This document shows, piece by piece, positions 1 through 7,603 of a stretch of 28,311 bases of DNA (position 1 is its first letter; each line of letters begins with the position of its first letter). The notes under the pieces were generated by a model. That model saw nothing but the letters and a program-made list of their open reading frames with translations. It was not told the DNA's origin and ran no database searches. The translations under genes were made by a program, and so were the position numbers. Origin of the DNA: JANSWP01 sp041941305 (lineage in GTDB: Bacteria; Bacteroidota; Bacteroidia; Chitinophagales; Saprospiraceae); assembly GCA_041941305.1 (NCBI GenBank), contig JBGTQJ010000089.1, positions 1-28,311 on the forward strand. The letters run 5' to 3'.

Positions 1-16
1 TTGTTGTTTTTGCAAA

Positions 17-35
17 CCCCCCAACCCCCCACCCC
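17..35 (-). other. G-tract cluster, possible G-quadruplex
   Basis: Three C-runs of 6, 6 and 4 bases on the plus strand are separated by AA and A, so the minus strand carries G4-T-G6-TT-G6. It lies downstream of the tonB stop. Only three separate tracts are visible, so a four-tract quadruplex would need one G6 run to be split. Confidence 0.3.
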
Positions 36-77
36 GCAACAAAAATACATACATTACATAGTGAGTTGAAATTCAAT

Positions 78-107
78 GATTTAGAGTATGTTTAAAAATA
101 CTAAATC
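78..107 (-). terminator. Hairpin downstream of tonB
   Basis: GATTTAGAGTAT at 78-89 pairs with ATACTAAATC at 98-107 around an 8-base loop, with a two-base bulge. It begins 9 bases beyond the tonB stop on the minus strand. There is no strong T-run, so termination is inferred. The motif TTTAGAGTATGTTTAAA inside it recurs elsewhere in the window. Confidence 0.35.
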
Positions 108-115
108 ACCTGTTA

Positions 116-1051
116 TTAAGACACAACTAATTTAAATCTTACCGGAAGGTTAAACATCACCCTGACTGGTCTTCCTCTTTGCTTTCCAGGAACCCATTTT
201 TCAGGCATTTCGTTCATCAGGTTCACCACCCTAAGTGCTTCATTGCCGCAGCCACCACCAATATCTCTTACAATACGTGCACCAGCTATACTGCCATCTT
301 TTTCTACGACAAATTGAATGACGACCATTCCATCTATACCATTTTCATTAGCAATTCTTGGATATTTGATATGCTTGTAAATGAACTCGTACAATTTTTT
401 GCTGGCACAAGCGATTAAATCATCCTTACCTGCTGTAGTACTTTCACATCCAGGGAATCGCGGCATATCCTCCACTACTTTAAATATTTCCTCAATTTCG
501 GGTTCAGCAGGTGGTGGAGGTGGAGGAGTTACAACAGCTTTTTTCTTCGGTTTGGGAGCAGGTGCTACATTTACATCCGTTTCCATATCGATCGACTGAT
601 CAAGAAAATCAGTTTCATCTTCTTCTGTAATGAATTCTTCAGGCACCTCCTGAATCACAGGAGGAGGAGGAGGAGGCGGTGGTGGCGGTTGTTCTTTTGT
701 TCTGGGTGGTTCTACCGTAATTTCATCTTCTACAATTTCATATAAGAAGGCGCTTTCAATATTTTCCTCATAAGTGGTCCAATTAAACAAAACCACCATA
801 ATTCCTAAAGTCAATGCCAAACCCAAATACCTGAAAACCTCAGAATTGCGCAAAACATCTACATCCGGGTATTTATTGAAGGTTTTCCATGAATTCTCTG
901 TTTCAGTAGTTTTATATTTTTCAGCAAGTCTTTTTCGCCTTAAACCAGCAATAAAAATTCTTCCAACCACAATCATTAAGACAACGATAACGAACAATGC
1001 AAGGACACTTAGTAAAATTTCAGATGACGAGAATGAGAGGTTCGTATTCAT
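116..1051 (-). CDS. TonB-family energy transducer
   Basis: A 311-residue TonB-type protein that would transmit proton-motive force from an inner-membrane ExbBD complex to outer-membrane TonB-dependent receptors. Two hydrophobic segments (about 12-35 and 75-92) are followed by proline-rich stretches (a ten-proline run at 122-131 and a second run at 176-181), a FPGCE element near 199-203 typical of Bacteroidota TonBs, and a C-terminal TonB domain from about 220 containing YPRIANENGIDG and ending in RFKL. The usual single N-terminal anchor is replaced here by two. The gene stands alone on the minus strand. Its upstream region carries the same tandem palindromes found before nosZ and nosF, so it probably serves the N2O-respiration regulon, perhaps for copper or cofactor uptake (inference). 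No ExbBD or receptor gene is visible in the window. Confidence 0.85.
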   Translation of the reverse strand: MNTNLSFSSSEILLSVLALFVIVVLMIVVGRIFIAGLRRKRLAEKYKTTETENSWKTFNKYPDVDVLRNSEVFRYLGLALTLGIMVVLFNWTTYEENIESAFLYEIVEDEITVEPPRTKEQPPPPPPPPPPVIQEVPEEFITEEDETDFLDQSIDMETDVNVAPAPKPKKKAVVTPPPPPPAEPEIEEIFKVVEDMPRFPGCESTTAGKDDLIACASKKLYEFIYKHIKYPRIANENGIDGMVVIQFVVEKDGSIAGARIVRDIGGGCGNEALRVVNLMNEMPEKWVPGKQRGRPVRVMFNLPVRFKLVVS

Positions 1052-1147
1052 GACTTGTAATTTAGAAGGTTTTACTATTTGACTTTCAAAATGAACGGCA
1101 AACAGAATGAATATTTGGATTCAAATTCCGAATGATTTCTATGCCTG

Positions 1148-1213
1148 TAAATTTAAGGGTTGAAGAAGTGGAAGCGAAGTGATATATGTCAATGTGAAAG
1201 GTGATTTATGTCA
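1148..1213 (-). promoter_or_regulatory. Promoter with tandem Crp/Fnr-like boxes (tonB)
   Basis: TGATATATGTCA at 1180-1191 and TGATTTATGTCA at 1202-1213 are 22 bp apart. A -7-like element TAAATTTA (consensus TAnnTTTG, last base differs) ends at 1148 on the minus strand, 37.5 bp from the proximal box centre. The implied start near 1142 leaves a leader of about 90 nt before tonB. Confidence 0.6.
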
Positions 1214-1235
1214 ATTTTGGAACGCTTGACACTTT

Positions 1236-1294
1236 AGAGTATGTTTAAATTTCATCTTCCTGTTCCATAGGAAGATGAAATTTAAACATACTCT
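1236..1294. repeat. Perfect 25-bp inverted repeat
   Basis: Left arm 1236-1260 and right arm 1270-1294 are perfectly complementary around a 9-base loop. The arms begin AGAGTATGTTTAAATTT. It lies between the YceI-like gene and the tonB promoter, so it could end transcription from 1345, but it has no flanking T-run. A nearly identical single arm lies at about 12719-12743 and a shorter piece at 83-96, so it also behaves like a dispersed element. Confidence 0.75.
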
Positions 1295-1344
1295 TACCCT
1301 GCTTTTGCGGTAGGATCAATTCTTTAAAAAACTTCTATTCAAGC

Positions 1345-1980
1345 TCAAATCAAAACAATCTCCAAATCAAAATTTACAGTAATTGAGTTTTTTACTTTTA
1401 TCAATCCCAACATTGCTGAAGGAGGAGCAATCTTGTAGTCAGATAATTCAATTGTTTTACTTCCCGAAATTTGAAACATGTTTTCATTTTTTTTCAAAAC
1501 ATGCACTGATAGCGTTTCAACATTTGTCATGCTATTCAGCGTAATTTCGGCCTTACTTTGAAAAAAAATCCAGTTATCACATGCTTCGAGATCAACGCAA
1601 TCCTGATTAATTGCCTCCTTCAATTCCAGTTGGATATAGGGATTTTGTTCTGCGTTAAGTGTTTTTTGAAAATCTTTTGTGATGATTTTACCTCCACAAT
1701 CCATTTGATAGATGTCCAGTTTGAGCCTGGTATCGAAAAAATAAATTGCTGAGTTGTCAGGGCTGAATTGAAAGGATAGTTTATTCTCTGTAAACCGTTC
1801 ATTTGAACCACAACAAAAGTTATTGATGTTGGTCTCTCCGTTTATTTCTAGCTTACTATTAGTTCCCAAATAATATTGATGTGTTCCCGAAGAAGTGTTG
1901 TAAAAAGGAGCGCAAAAAAAAGAAGTAGCTAATAGAAATGCTCCAAAAACAGAAAGCTGTTTTAGTATTCTTAAAAACAT
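1345..1980 (-). CDS. YceI-like secreted protein, cysteine-rich
   Basis: A 211-residue protein with an N-terminal signal segment (hydrophobic residues about 8-25) and a lipocalin-like YceI-type body. The start of the fold (LEINGETNINNF) and its end (IAPPSAMLGLIKVKNSITVNFDLEIVL) match the pattern of the clearer YceI protein at 3478-4080. Known YceI proteins bind isoprenoid-type lipids in the periplasm, but the role here is unknown. Unlike its neighbour it has several cysteines in the mature part: an adjacent pair in NNFCCGS, one in MDCGG, and two in DCVDLEAC. This suggests disulfides or metal binding (inference). It follows the porin gene on the same strand but is separated from it by a terminator hairpin. 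Confidence 0.65.
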   Translation of the reverse strand: MFLRILKQLSVFGAFLLATSFFCAPFYNTSSGTHQYYLGTNSKLEINGETNINNFCCGSNERFTENKLSFQFSPDNSAIYFFDTRLKLDIYQMDCGGKIITKDFQKTLNAEQNPYIQLELKEAINQDCVDLEACDNWIFFQSKAEITLNSMTNVETLSVHVLKKNENMFQISGSKTIELSDYKIAPPSAMLGLIKVKNSITVNFDLEIVLI

Positions 1981-2007
1981 TTTCGACCCATATATTTTAA
2001 TGTAAAA

Positions 2008-2042
2008 AGGATTTTGGAAGGCGTCGAGCCTTCCAAAATCCT
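2008..2042 (-). terminator. Rho-independent-type terminator after the porin gene
   Basis: A perfect 15-bp stem (AGGATTTTGGAAGGC at 2008-2022 with its complement at 2028-2042) with a 5-base loop begins 5 bases after the porin stop. On the minus strand it is followed by TTTTACATT. Confidence 0.8.
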
Positions 2043-2047
2043 GCTTC

Positions 2048-3349
2048 CTAAAACCCTACTACTGCTTCTACCATCACACCATTAAATTTACCATCTTCAA
2101 AGATACTTCCGGCAGCAAAGTCTTTATAGTTCTGATTGACATATTCCAATTTCATCAGGATGTTGTTAGTAAGGAACCAACCACCACCCAACTGAATTCT
2201 GTCAATAGTCACTTCTTGTCCACTTGGGTCATCCGCTTTGACGGTATTGTAACGACCAGCAATGTAGAAGTTTTCATTACTTCCAAAACGAAGCAATACC
2301 TCAGCAGCTATTTGAGATGCATCCCTTTCTGCTTCTTCACTATGTGAACGACCGGTAGAAGTCTCATAAGTCAAAAAGGTTTCGAGAAATTTGTACTTGT
2401 AAAAAACATTTCCCTGGATAGCCATCACTTTGTCACTGAAACCAGGATTGTATCTACCAGAGTCAAATACACCCCGATCTCCTGCTCTTACTCCAGGAGG
2501 AACCATTACCAGGTAATATCTGGAGCCACCCCTGTCTCCATCGAAAATGTGATTGGCGCTTGAACTTCCGGTTTGGTACAAAGAACCGGCAACTCTAAAT
2601 CGGCTATCGCCAAATGTCTTATCGTAAATCAATTTACCGATTACAGAAGGATTTCTCTTTGCTTTGTCATCCAGAGAATCCGTTTTGGCGACACCCACAT
2701 TACCGTTGATTTCGCCGCCTGTCAATCCTAACATCAGCGTCAGTCCGGCAGGAGTTGTATAGTAAACCTCCCCGCCTATCTCCGTATTGAAAGCATCTAT
2801 GATGTAATTGCCAACAAATGGATTGTACATGGCATTCCCATTGTCCGTTCTTCTAAAATGAGCATCGCCATAGTTGACCTCCATATGTCCAATTTTGATG
2901 GTCACATTCTCCATCAATTTATCAATCCCTTCACTTTCAATAAACGGCAACTTATCAAATTGAATAAATCCGCCTTTGACCCATGCTTCGGGGTGGTGGC
3001 GAGAAGACAAGTAAGTAATCAAATTTAGGCGAACACCATCTGCCAATTGAGCATCAATGTTAAAATTTGCTGTCGCCAAATTGAACCCTGGTTCTAACTC
3101 ATAAACTGGAACCGTTCCCGAATTTTCATTTGTCAAGCTTTGAAACTGTTGTGTAAAATGCCCTCCTACTTTTACTTTTAATCCTTTAAATTCCGCATCA
3201 TTGTCTTTTTCAGTTTCAAAAACATTGACGCCATTTTTATCATTTGGTCGCCAATTCATAATGCCATTATCCTGAGCAAATGCTGGCAAAGTAAGCCCAA
3301 GAGAAAGACAAATAATTAAGGCCTGAAACAAAACGCTTCTAAGTTTCAT
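2048..3349 (-). CDS. Outer-membrane beta-barrel porin
   Basis: A 433-residue protein with a Sec signal peptide ending at about PAFAQ (residues 22-26). The mature part has alternating amphipathic strands rich in Gly, Tyr and Asn, and a final strand ending VEAVVGF, so the last residue is the C-terminal aromatic typical of outer-membrane barrels. It resembles Bacteroidota porins loosely related to the phosphate-selective OprO/OprP group; substrate cannot be read from the sequence. It lies 128 bp downstream of a YceI gene whose promoter has nos-type regulatory boxes, and a strong terminator follows it, so the two probably form one transcription unit. A role in solute or copper passage for N2O respiration is an inference from this placement only. 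Confidence 0.75.
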   Translation of the reverse strand: MKLRSVLFQALIICLSLGLTLPAFAQDNGIMNWRPNDKNGVNVFETEKDNDAEFKGLKVKVGGHFTQQFQSLTNENSGTVPVYELEPGFNLATANFNIDAQLADGVRLNLITYLSSRHHPEAWVKGGFIQFDKLPFIESEGIDKLMENVTIKIGHMEVNYGDAHFRRTDNGNAMYNPFVGNYIIDAFNTEIGGEVYYTTPAGLTLMLGLTGGEINGNVGVAKTDSLDDKAKRNPSVIGKLIYDKTFGDSRFRVAGSLYQTGSSSANHIFDGDRGGSRYYLVMVPPGVRAGDRGVFDSGRYNPGFSDKVMAIQGNVFYKYKFLETFLTYETSTGRSHSEEAERDASQIAAEVLLRFGSNENFYIAGRYNTVKADDPSGQEVTIDRIQLGGGWFLTNNILMKLEYVNQNYKDFAAGSIFEDGKFNGVMVEAVVGF

Positions 3350-3477
3350 GATTAATAAGATTTAGTTTGTGGTTTTGGAAAAATTTACCTGTCTGGAAGG
3401 CCTGTTAGAAGTCTGAAACCTTTGGAATGGACCAATCCTTACAGTATGACTTTTTTCGACAAAACCCAGATTGTTTT

Positions 3478-4080
3478 TTAATCTTTCTGAAATACAACTT
3501 TAAATGCTATAGTAATGTCATCTCCGGTTGTCAATGCGCCCATAAGGGCAGTAGGAGGCTCTACATTAAAAGTTGTCATTTTAAGTTTCTTGGTTCCTTC
3601 AAATACCATTTTTGTGGAAGATACTTGTGTAGCTACAACTTCCATTGCAATGTTCTTTGTAGTACCTGAAATGCTAAGATTTCCATTTGCTTTTATCCGA
3701 AATTTATTTGTTATTTCAGAAAGATTTGTAACTGAATTTAGAGAATATTTGATGTTAGGAAATTTATCAGACTTCAATGCTTTGTAGGTCTTTTTGTTCA
3801 TAATAGCGCCTTTACTGCTCTTGACCCCGGTAACAGGGATATTGACCTCCAATGCCTTGACATTTATACTTCCATCTTCTCCGAATGAAATGTCTGCCTG
3901 ACTTGTCATCTTAGTTACTTCCGATACCCAATCGTGAATATTGGAAGTACCTTCAATCCTTATAGTTGATTGATCAGCGGCTAATGTCCAGCCTTCCTGA
4001 GCGAGGAGATTTGATTTTGGAATAGACCACAACAAAATCAAAAGGAAAAAAATATTAATCTTCAAAATTGTGTTTTTCAT
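3478..4080 (-). CDS. YceI family periplasmic protein
   Basis: A 200-residue protein with a signal peptide (hydrophobic 8-26, cleavage about LLAQ) and a full YceI lipocalin-like domain. Landmarks are the opening WTLAADQSTIRIEGTSNIHDW, the central VNIPVTGVKSSKGAIMNKKTYKAL and KFPNIKYSL, and the end PPTALMGALTTGDDITIAFKVVF. YceI proteins carry polyprenyl-like ligands in the periplasm and are recurrent neighbours of respiratory and oxidative-stress genes. The start codon lies about 12 nt after the predicted transcription start, a very short leader. It opens the unit that continues into the porin gene, directly downstream of nosY, and the tandem Crp/Fnr-like boxes upstream place it in the nos regulon. 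Confidence 0.85.
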   Translation of the reverse strand: MKNTILKINIFFLLILLWSIPKSNLLAQEGWTLAADQSTIRIEGTSNIHDWVSEVTKMTSQADISFGEDGSINVKALEVNIPVTGVKSSKGAIMNKKTYKALKSDKFPNIKYSLNSVTNLSEITNKFRIKANGNLSISGTTKNIAMEVVATQVSSTKMVFEGTKKLKMTTFNVEPPTALMGALTTGDDITIAFKVVFQKD

Positions 4081-4097
4081 TTTTCAATTGTTTATTG

Positions 4098-4163
4098 CAA
4101 ATGTACTCGCTCCACCAACAGGGATTAAGTGATTTTTATCAATTAAAAGATTGATTTTTATCA
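4098..4163 (-). promoter_or_regulatory. Promoter with tandem Crp/Fnr-like boxes (yceI-porin)
   Basis: TGATTTTTATCA occurs twice, at 4130-4141 and 4152-4163, 22 bp apart. The distal copy extends to the full Fnr-type palindrome TTGATTTTTATCAA (4151-4164). A perfect -7 element TACATTTG (minus strand, 4105-4098) ends 37.5 bp from the proximal box centre. The distal box begins just below the nosY stop codon. Confidence 0.75.
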
Positions 4164-4164
4164 A

Positions 4165-4947
4165 TCAAAAATCCTTTTTCGAGGCGATCTTTTTTATCCC
4201 CAAAACAGGCAGTCCGATCCAAAGAGACAAGACCAAAAACGAAATAATCATCCCCAATCCGGTACCAAGGAATTTTTGGAAAACAGCTCCAGTGTAGCCC
4301 ATCAATGCAGAGATATCCAATTTCAGTAAAATAAGAATACGGGAAAGATCTATTGGATTAAATAAAGAAGCTCCTATGGCAAAATTTTCCAGTGGATAGT
4401 CATTAAAATAGGATAGTAATAACAAAAATATGCCATCATAAATTACAGCAAAAAATAGCCAGGAAACAATAGCCAAACCAAATCCCTTAATGCGATTTTC
4501 GTTTTTCAACGCAATGAAAAAGGCGATGGCTGAAAAAATAAAGGAAAGAAAAACGCCAATAAGCAGCAAGGTGGTAAAATTCAAAATTTCAGAAGATCCA
4601 AAAATCCCATAAAATAAGAAGGGTACACCCACGCCAATCAACAAACTTGCTGATAAAGACATCGCTACTCCAAGGTATTGCCCCAGGAAAATATCCCTTC
4701 GGCGAATGGGTTGTGCTAACAATAACTCCGTAAACTCTCTTGAATTATAATAATACATGACCCCAAACATGGTTGCGATCAATGGAACTAACAACAAAAT
4801 TACATTCATCAAACTGATCGTCACTTTTGACAAATCATTGCTCAATACCAAAAGTGATAAAGCGAATATGAGATAGAATACACAATAGATGTAGGTCCAT
4901 CGACTGCGCATGAGGTCGTAAAAACTGTATTTGAGTATTTTGAACAT
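4165..4947 (-). CDS. nosY: NosY-type ABC transporter permease
   Basis: A 260-residue ABC-2-type membrane protein with about six hydrophobic segments, starting MFKILKYSFYDLMRSRWTYIY and containing the conserved YYNSREFTELLLAQPIRRRDIFLGQYLG region that follows the first helices in NosY proteins. With NosF (ATPase) and NosD it forms the NosDFY complex that supports CuZ-site assembly in N2O reductase. The reading frame stays open 40 codons further upstream, but the 260-residue form begins with the normal NosY N terminus and fits family length, so 4947 is chosen. It follows nosF after an unusually long 160-bp gap that contains a short direct repeat (GAGTGATGAGTGTTGAGTGATGA-like) and no other gene. 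Confidence 0.85.
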   Translation of the reverse strand: MFKILKYSFYDLMRSRWTYIYCVFYLIFALSLLVLSNDLSKVTISLMNVILLLVPLIATMFGVMYYYNSREFTELLLAQPIRRRDIFLGQYLGVAMSLSASLLIGVGVPFLFYGIFGSSEILNFTTLLLIGVFLSFIFSAIAFFIALKNENRIKGFGLAIVSWLFFAVIYDGIFLLLLSYFNDYPLENFAIGASLFNPIDLSRILILLKLDISALMGYTGAVFQKFLGTGLGMIISFLVLSLWIGLPVLGIKKIASKKDF

Positions 4948-5107
4948 TGTTTTGAGTGATGAGTGTTGAGTGATGAATTTTTCTTGGTAACAGGCTGGGT
5001 CTATTTCTTGTGCAAGGGTATGAGTGAAGACTCGGCGGAAGTCCTCAAACCTCACCGTCCTTATCAAAGACTTGGTATGATACGAGAATTCATATCTGCA
5101 TCAACCA

Positions 5108-5860
5108 TTATAATTCAATTCTTGAAAACTCAGCAAGGTCAGCTTTCACTGGCTTTCCATTTTGCTTAATAAGGATATTGGCAATCGCCTCTTCCAAGGT
5201 ATGTCCAGAATAGACTTGTTTGATTTCATTCAAGCTTCCTTTAAAGTGTATGTGACCTTCCAATAAGAAGACTATTTCATCCGCCATTTCTTCTACAAAA
5301 CTCATGATGTGAGTGGTGATTAAAATAGTTTTGCCTTTTTCCTTTTCTGAAAGGATCAAGTCTTTCAAACGAAGCAATGCCACTGGATCTAAGCCAGCGG
5401 TGGGTTCATCCAAAATAATTAAGGGACTATTGTACATAAAAGCCAAGACGAGATTTACCTTTTGGCGGGTACCTCCAGACAGATTTCCCAGTTTTTTGTC
5501 TAAAAAGGGATATAAGTCAAAAAGCTTGATCAAATGCTCGTCATTTGCCTTGTCGCTGCGCAAATCTTTAATCATTTTCAATAATTCGTTTACCCTCAAA
5601 TTTTCTGGAAAACGGGCAATTTGTGGTAAATAATCAATTCGATTTCGATAATCCCATTTACCCTTGATGTTTTGGTTTTCTACCAAAATATCTCCCTCTT
5701 CTGGAATGACCATTCCCAATATGCTTTTTATTAAAGTTGTTTTACCTGATCCGTTTGGACCTAAAACTGCTGTAATACCAGGTTGATCAAAGGTGAGCTT
5801 GATGCCCTTGAGGACGTGATTTTTGCCGTAAGACTTGTGGAGGTTGATGATTGATATCAT
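5108..5860 (-). CDS. nosF: NosF-type ABC transporter ATPase
   Basis: A 250-residue ABC ATPase. Walker A GPNGSGKTT lies at 34-42, Q-loop glutamine at 80, signature LSGGTRQK at 127-134, Walker B LIILDEP at 147-153 and the switch histidine at 184, so all catalytic elements are intact. NosF powers NosDFY, which helps mature N2O reductase in the periplasm. nosY follows on the same strand. The gene is about 13 kb from nosD and nosZ, whereas nosF usually sits beside nosD, and it has its own promoter with tandem regulatory boxes. The predicted transcription start is only about 9 nt before the ATG, so translation is probably almost leaderless. Confidence 0.88.
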   Translation of the reverse strand: MISIINLHKSYGKNHVLKGIKLTFDQPGITAVLGPNGSGKTTLIKSILGMVIPEEGDILVENQNIKGKWDYRNRIDYLPQIARFPENLRVNELLKMIKDLRSDKANDEHLIKLFDLYPFLDKKLGNLSGGTRQKVNLVLAFMYNSPLIILDEPTAGLDPVALLRLKDLILSEKEKGKTILITTHIMSFVEEMADEIVFLLEGHIHFKGSLNEIKQVYSGHTLEEAIANILIKQNGKPVKADLAEFSRIEL

Positions 5861-5874
5861 AGAAAATCTTTTCC

Positions 5875-5939
5875 CAAAGGTCTGATTTCGAATGGCTATG
5901 GAGAGTGATTTTTGTCATTGTTAGGAGTGATAAATGTCA
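5875..5939 (-). promoter_or_regulatory. Promoter with tandem Crp/Fnr-like boxes (nosFY)
   Basis: TGATTTTTGTCA at 5906-5917 and TGATAAATGTCA at 5928-5939 are 22 bp apart. A -7-like GACCTTTG (minus strand) ends at 5875, 36.5 bp from the proximal box centre, the same distance as at nosZ. Confidence 0.7.
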
Positions 5940-6033
5940 GGTTATCCTCAAATCATCTAAGAAAGTAGAAACATCAAACCAGGAGAAATATTTGTGGGGT
6001 CGATATGAATTGAATATCATTGAGTTTTTTTAA

Positions 6034-6212
6034 AACAATAGTCCGTGCATTTTTTAGTTTGGGATTTGGAATTTTTATATTCGATTAATAATCAAAGTAC
6101 TACAAATTTATTTTTCATAAATGAATTTAATCAACATTTTCAATAATGCATTCAGTATGAGTACTTTATAAAAATAAATAACTCCAAACCCCAAACTGCA
6201 GGGACTATTGTT
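6034..6212. mobile_element. 179-bp inverted-repeat element (MITE-like)
   Basis: The left end AACAATAGTCC-g-TGCA, then AGTTTGGGATTTGGA (6056-6070), is mirrored by TCCAAACCCCAAACT (6183-6197) and GCAGGGACTATTGTT (6198-6212). A T-run before it and TTAAAAA after it may extend the repeat. AAAGTACT and AGTACTTT in the interior are also inverted. No open reading frame is inside. It fills most of the stretch between the nosF promoter and the oxidase gene, where nothing else was seen. Confidence 0.6.
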
Positions 6213-6261
6213 AAAAAGCTTTGATAAATTAAAACTTCCTGAATATTAGAAATTACACTAC

Positions 6262-7404
6262 ATGAGTTACGAAAAACACAAAACCAAATTGTTAAACCAA
6301 TACCCGGCGATAAGTGATCTGGCTAAAAGAGCCAGGCAAAGAATACCTCATGTAGCCTGGGAATACCTGGAATCTGGCACAGGAAGGGAAGCATTGGTTC
6401 AAAGAAACATAGAAGTTTTTGATAAAATCACCTTTACCCCACAATTCTGCAAGGGAGATTTTCATGCGGATATTCAAACTTCTATCCTGGGTCAATCTTT
6501 CAAGGCGCCCTTTGGCATCGCACCTGTCGGGTTGACTGGACTAATGTGGCCCAGGGCAGAAGTCATTTTGGCTAAAACCGCCAATAAATATCAAATCCCT
6601 TTTACATTAAGTACCGTTGCTACCGAAACTCCTGAAACGCTGGCTCCTCATATCGGAAATATGGGTTGGTTTCAGCTCTATCCCCCAAAGGAAAAAGAAT
6701 TGCGTCAAAAAATTCTTCAGCGTGCAAAAGCTGCAGGATTCCACACCCTTTTGGTCACTGCAGATGTTCCGATGCCAAGTAGAAGAGAACGAACCAAGCG
6801 AGCAGGTATGCAAATGCCACCCAGGATTTCACCTAAAATGGTTTGGCAAGGTATCACGCATCCTTCCTGGACAATTAAAACCTTGCAAAGAGGTTTGCCC
6901 AAATTGCGGACTATAGAAACTTATGCCTCCTATAAAAGCATGAAATTTGTGAGTGGCTTTGTGGGCAATCGCTTAGGAGGTACATTGAGTTGGGATTATT
7001 GTCGTGAACTTCAGGAGGAATGGGATGGTCCAATTATTTTAAAAGGAATATTACACCCGGAAGATGCTGAGCAAGCCATAAAAATAGGGTTGGATGGCAT
7101 TGTGGTTTCCAATCATGGAGCCAGACAATTTGATGGTGCGATAACTTCAATTGAGGCATTGCCCGAAATCGTTAAGGTTGCAAAAAACAAAACAGCCATC
7201 CTATTTGATAGTGGCATTCGGACGGGTTTGGATATCATGAGAGCTTTGTCCTTAGGAGCAGAATTTATCTTGTTGGGAAGAGCCTTCATCTATGGTGTCG
7301 CTGCACTGGGAGATTATGGAGCTGACCATGTGACGGAAATATTGATGGATGATTTGAAGAATAATATGGTGCAATTGGGGGTGGCAAATTTTAAAAGTAT
7401 TTGA
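6262..7404 (+). CDS. FMN-dependent alpha-hydroxy-acid oxidase/dehydrogenase
   Basis: A 380-residue TIM-barrel flavoprotein of the glycolate oxidase / L-lactate dehydrogenase (LldD) / mandelate dehydrogenase family, which oxidises 2-hydroxy acids to 2-oxo acids. The catalytic signature SNHGARQ is at 283-289 (His285 general base, Arg288 substrate carboxylate) and the FMN-contacting Lys261 in ILKGI is present. LVTADVP (164-170), FDSGIR (315-320) and LLGRAF (337-342) are the usual flavin-site strands, and the length is normal. There is no signal peptide, so it is cytosolic or peripheral. The exact substrate cannot be decided. It is a single gene between an inverted-repeat element and a two-component pair, with no sign that it belongs to the nos regulon. 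Confidence 0.85.
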   Translation: MSYEKHKTKLLNQYPAISDLAKRARQRIPHVAWEYLESGTGREALVQRNIEVFDKITFTPQFCKGDFHADIQTSILGQSFKAPFGIAPVGLTGLMWPRAEVILAKTANKYQIPFTLSTVATETPETLAPHIGNMGWFQLYPPKEKELRQKILQRAKAAGFHTLLVTADVPMPSRRERTKRAGMQMPPRISPKMVWQGITHPSWTIKTLQRGLPKLRTIETYASYKSMKFVSGFVGNRLGGTLSWDYCRELQEEWDGPIILKGILHPEDAEQAIKIGLDGIVVSNHGARQFDGAITSIEALPEIVKVAKNKTAILFDSGIRTGLDIMRALSLGAEFILLGRAFIYGVAALGDYGADHVTEILMDDLKNNMVQLGVANFKSI

Positions 7405-7603
7405 ATACTCTTCAAAAAAATGGATTTGAAATATGGATAAAACAGGGTATATTCTAAAGATTTTAAACGTCTGTTATTTGATGTTTTAGGAAAACGATAA
7501 GCCGAGAAATTTGTGAAAGTTGATTAGAAAGGTTGCTGCTCTCGCAAGAAAAGCCATTTCGAATATTTTCAGGATGGCTTTTCTTTTGCTAAATTGTCCC
7601 ATT

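Noticed and set aside
4948..5067. 40-codon N-terminal extension of nosY
   Set aside because: The extension is polar, includes DNA with a short direct repeat, and the ATG at 4947 gives the normal family N terminus and length.
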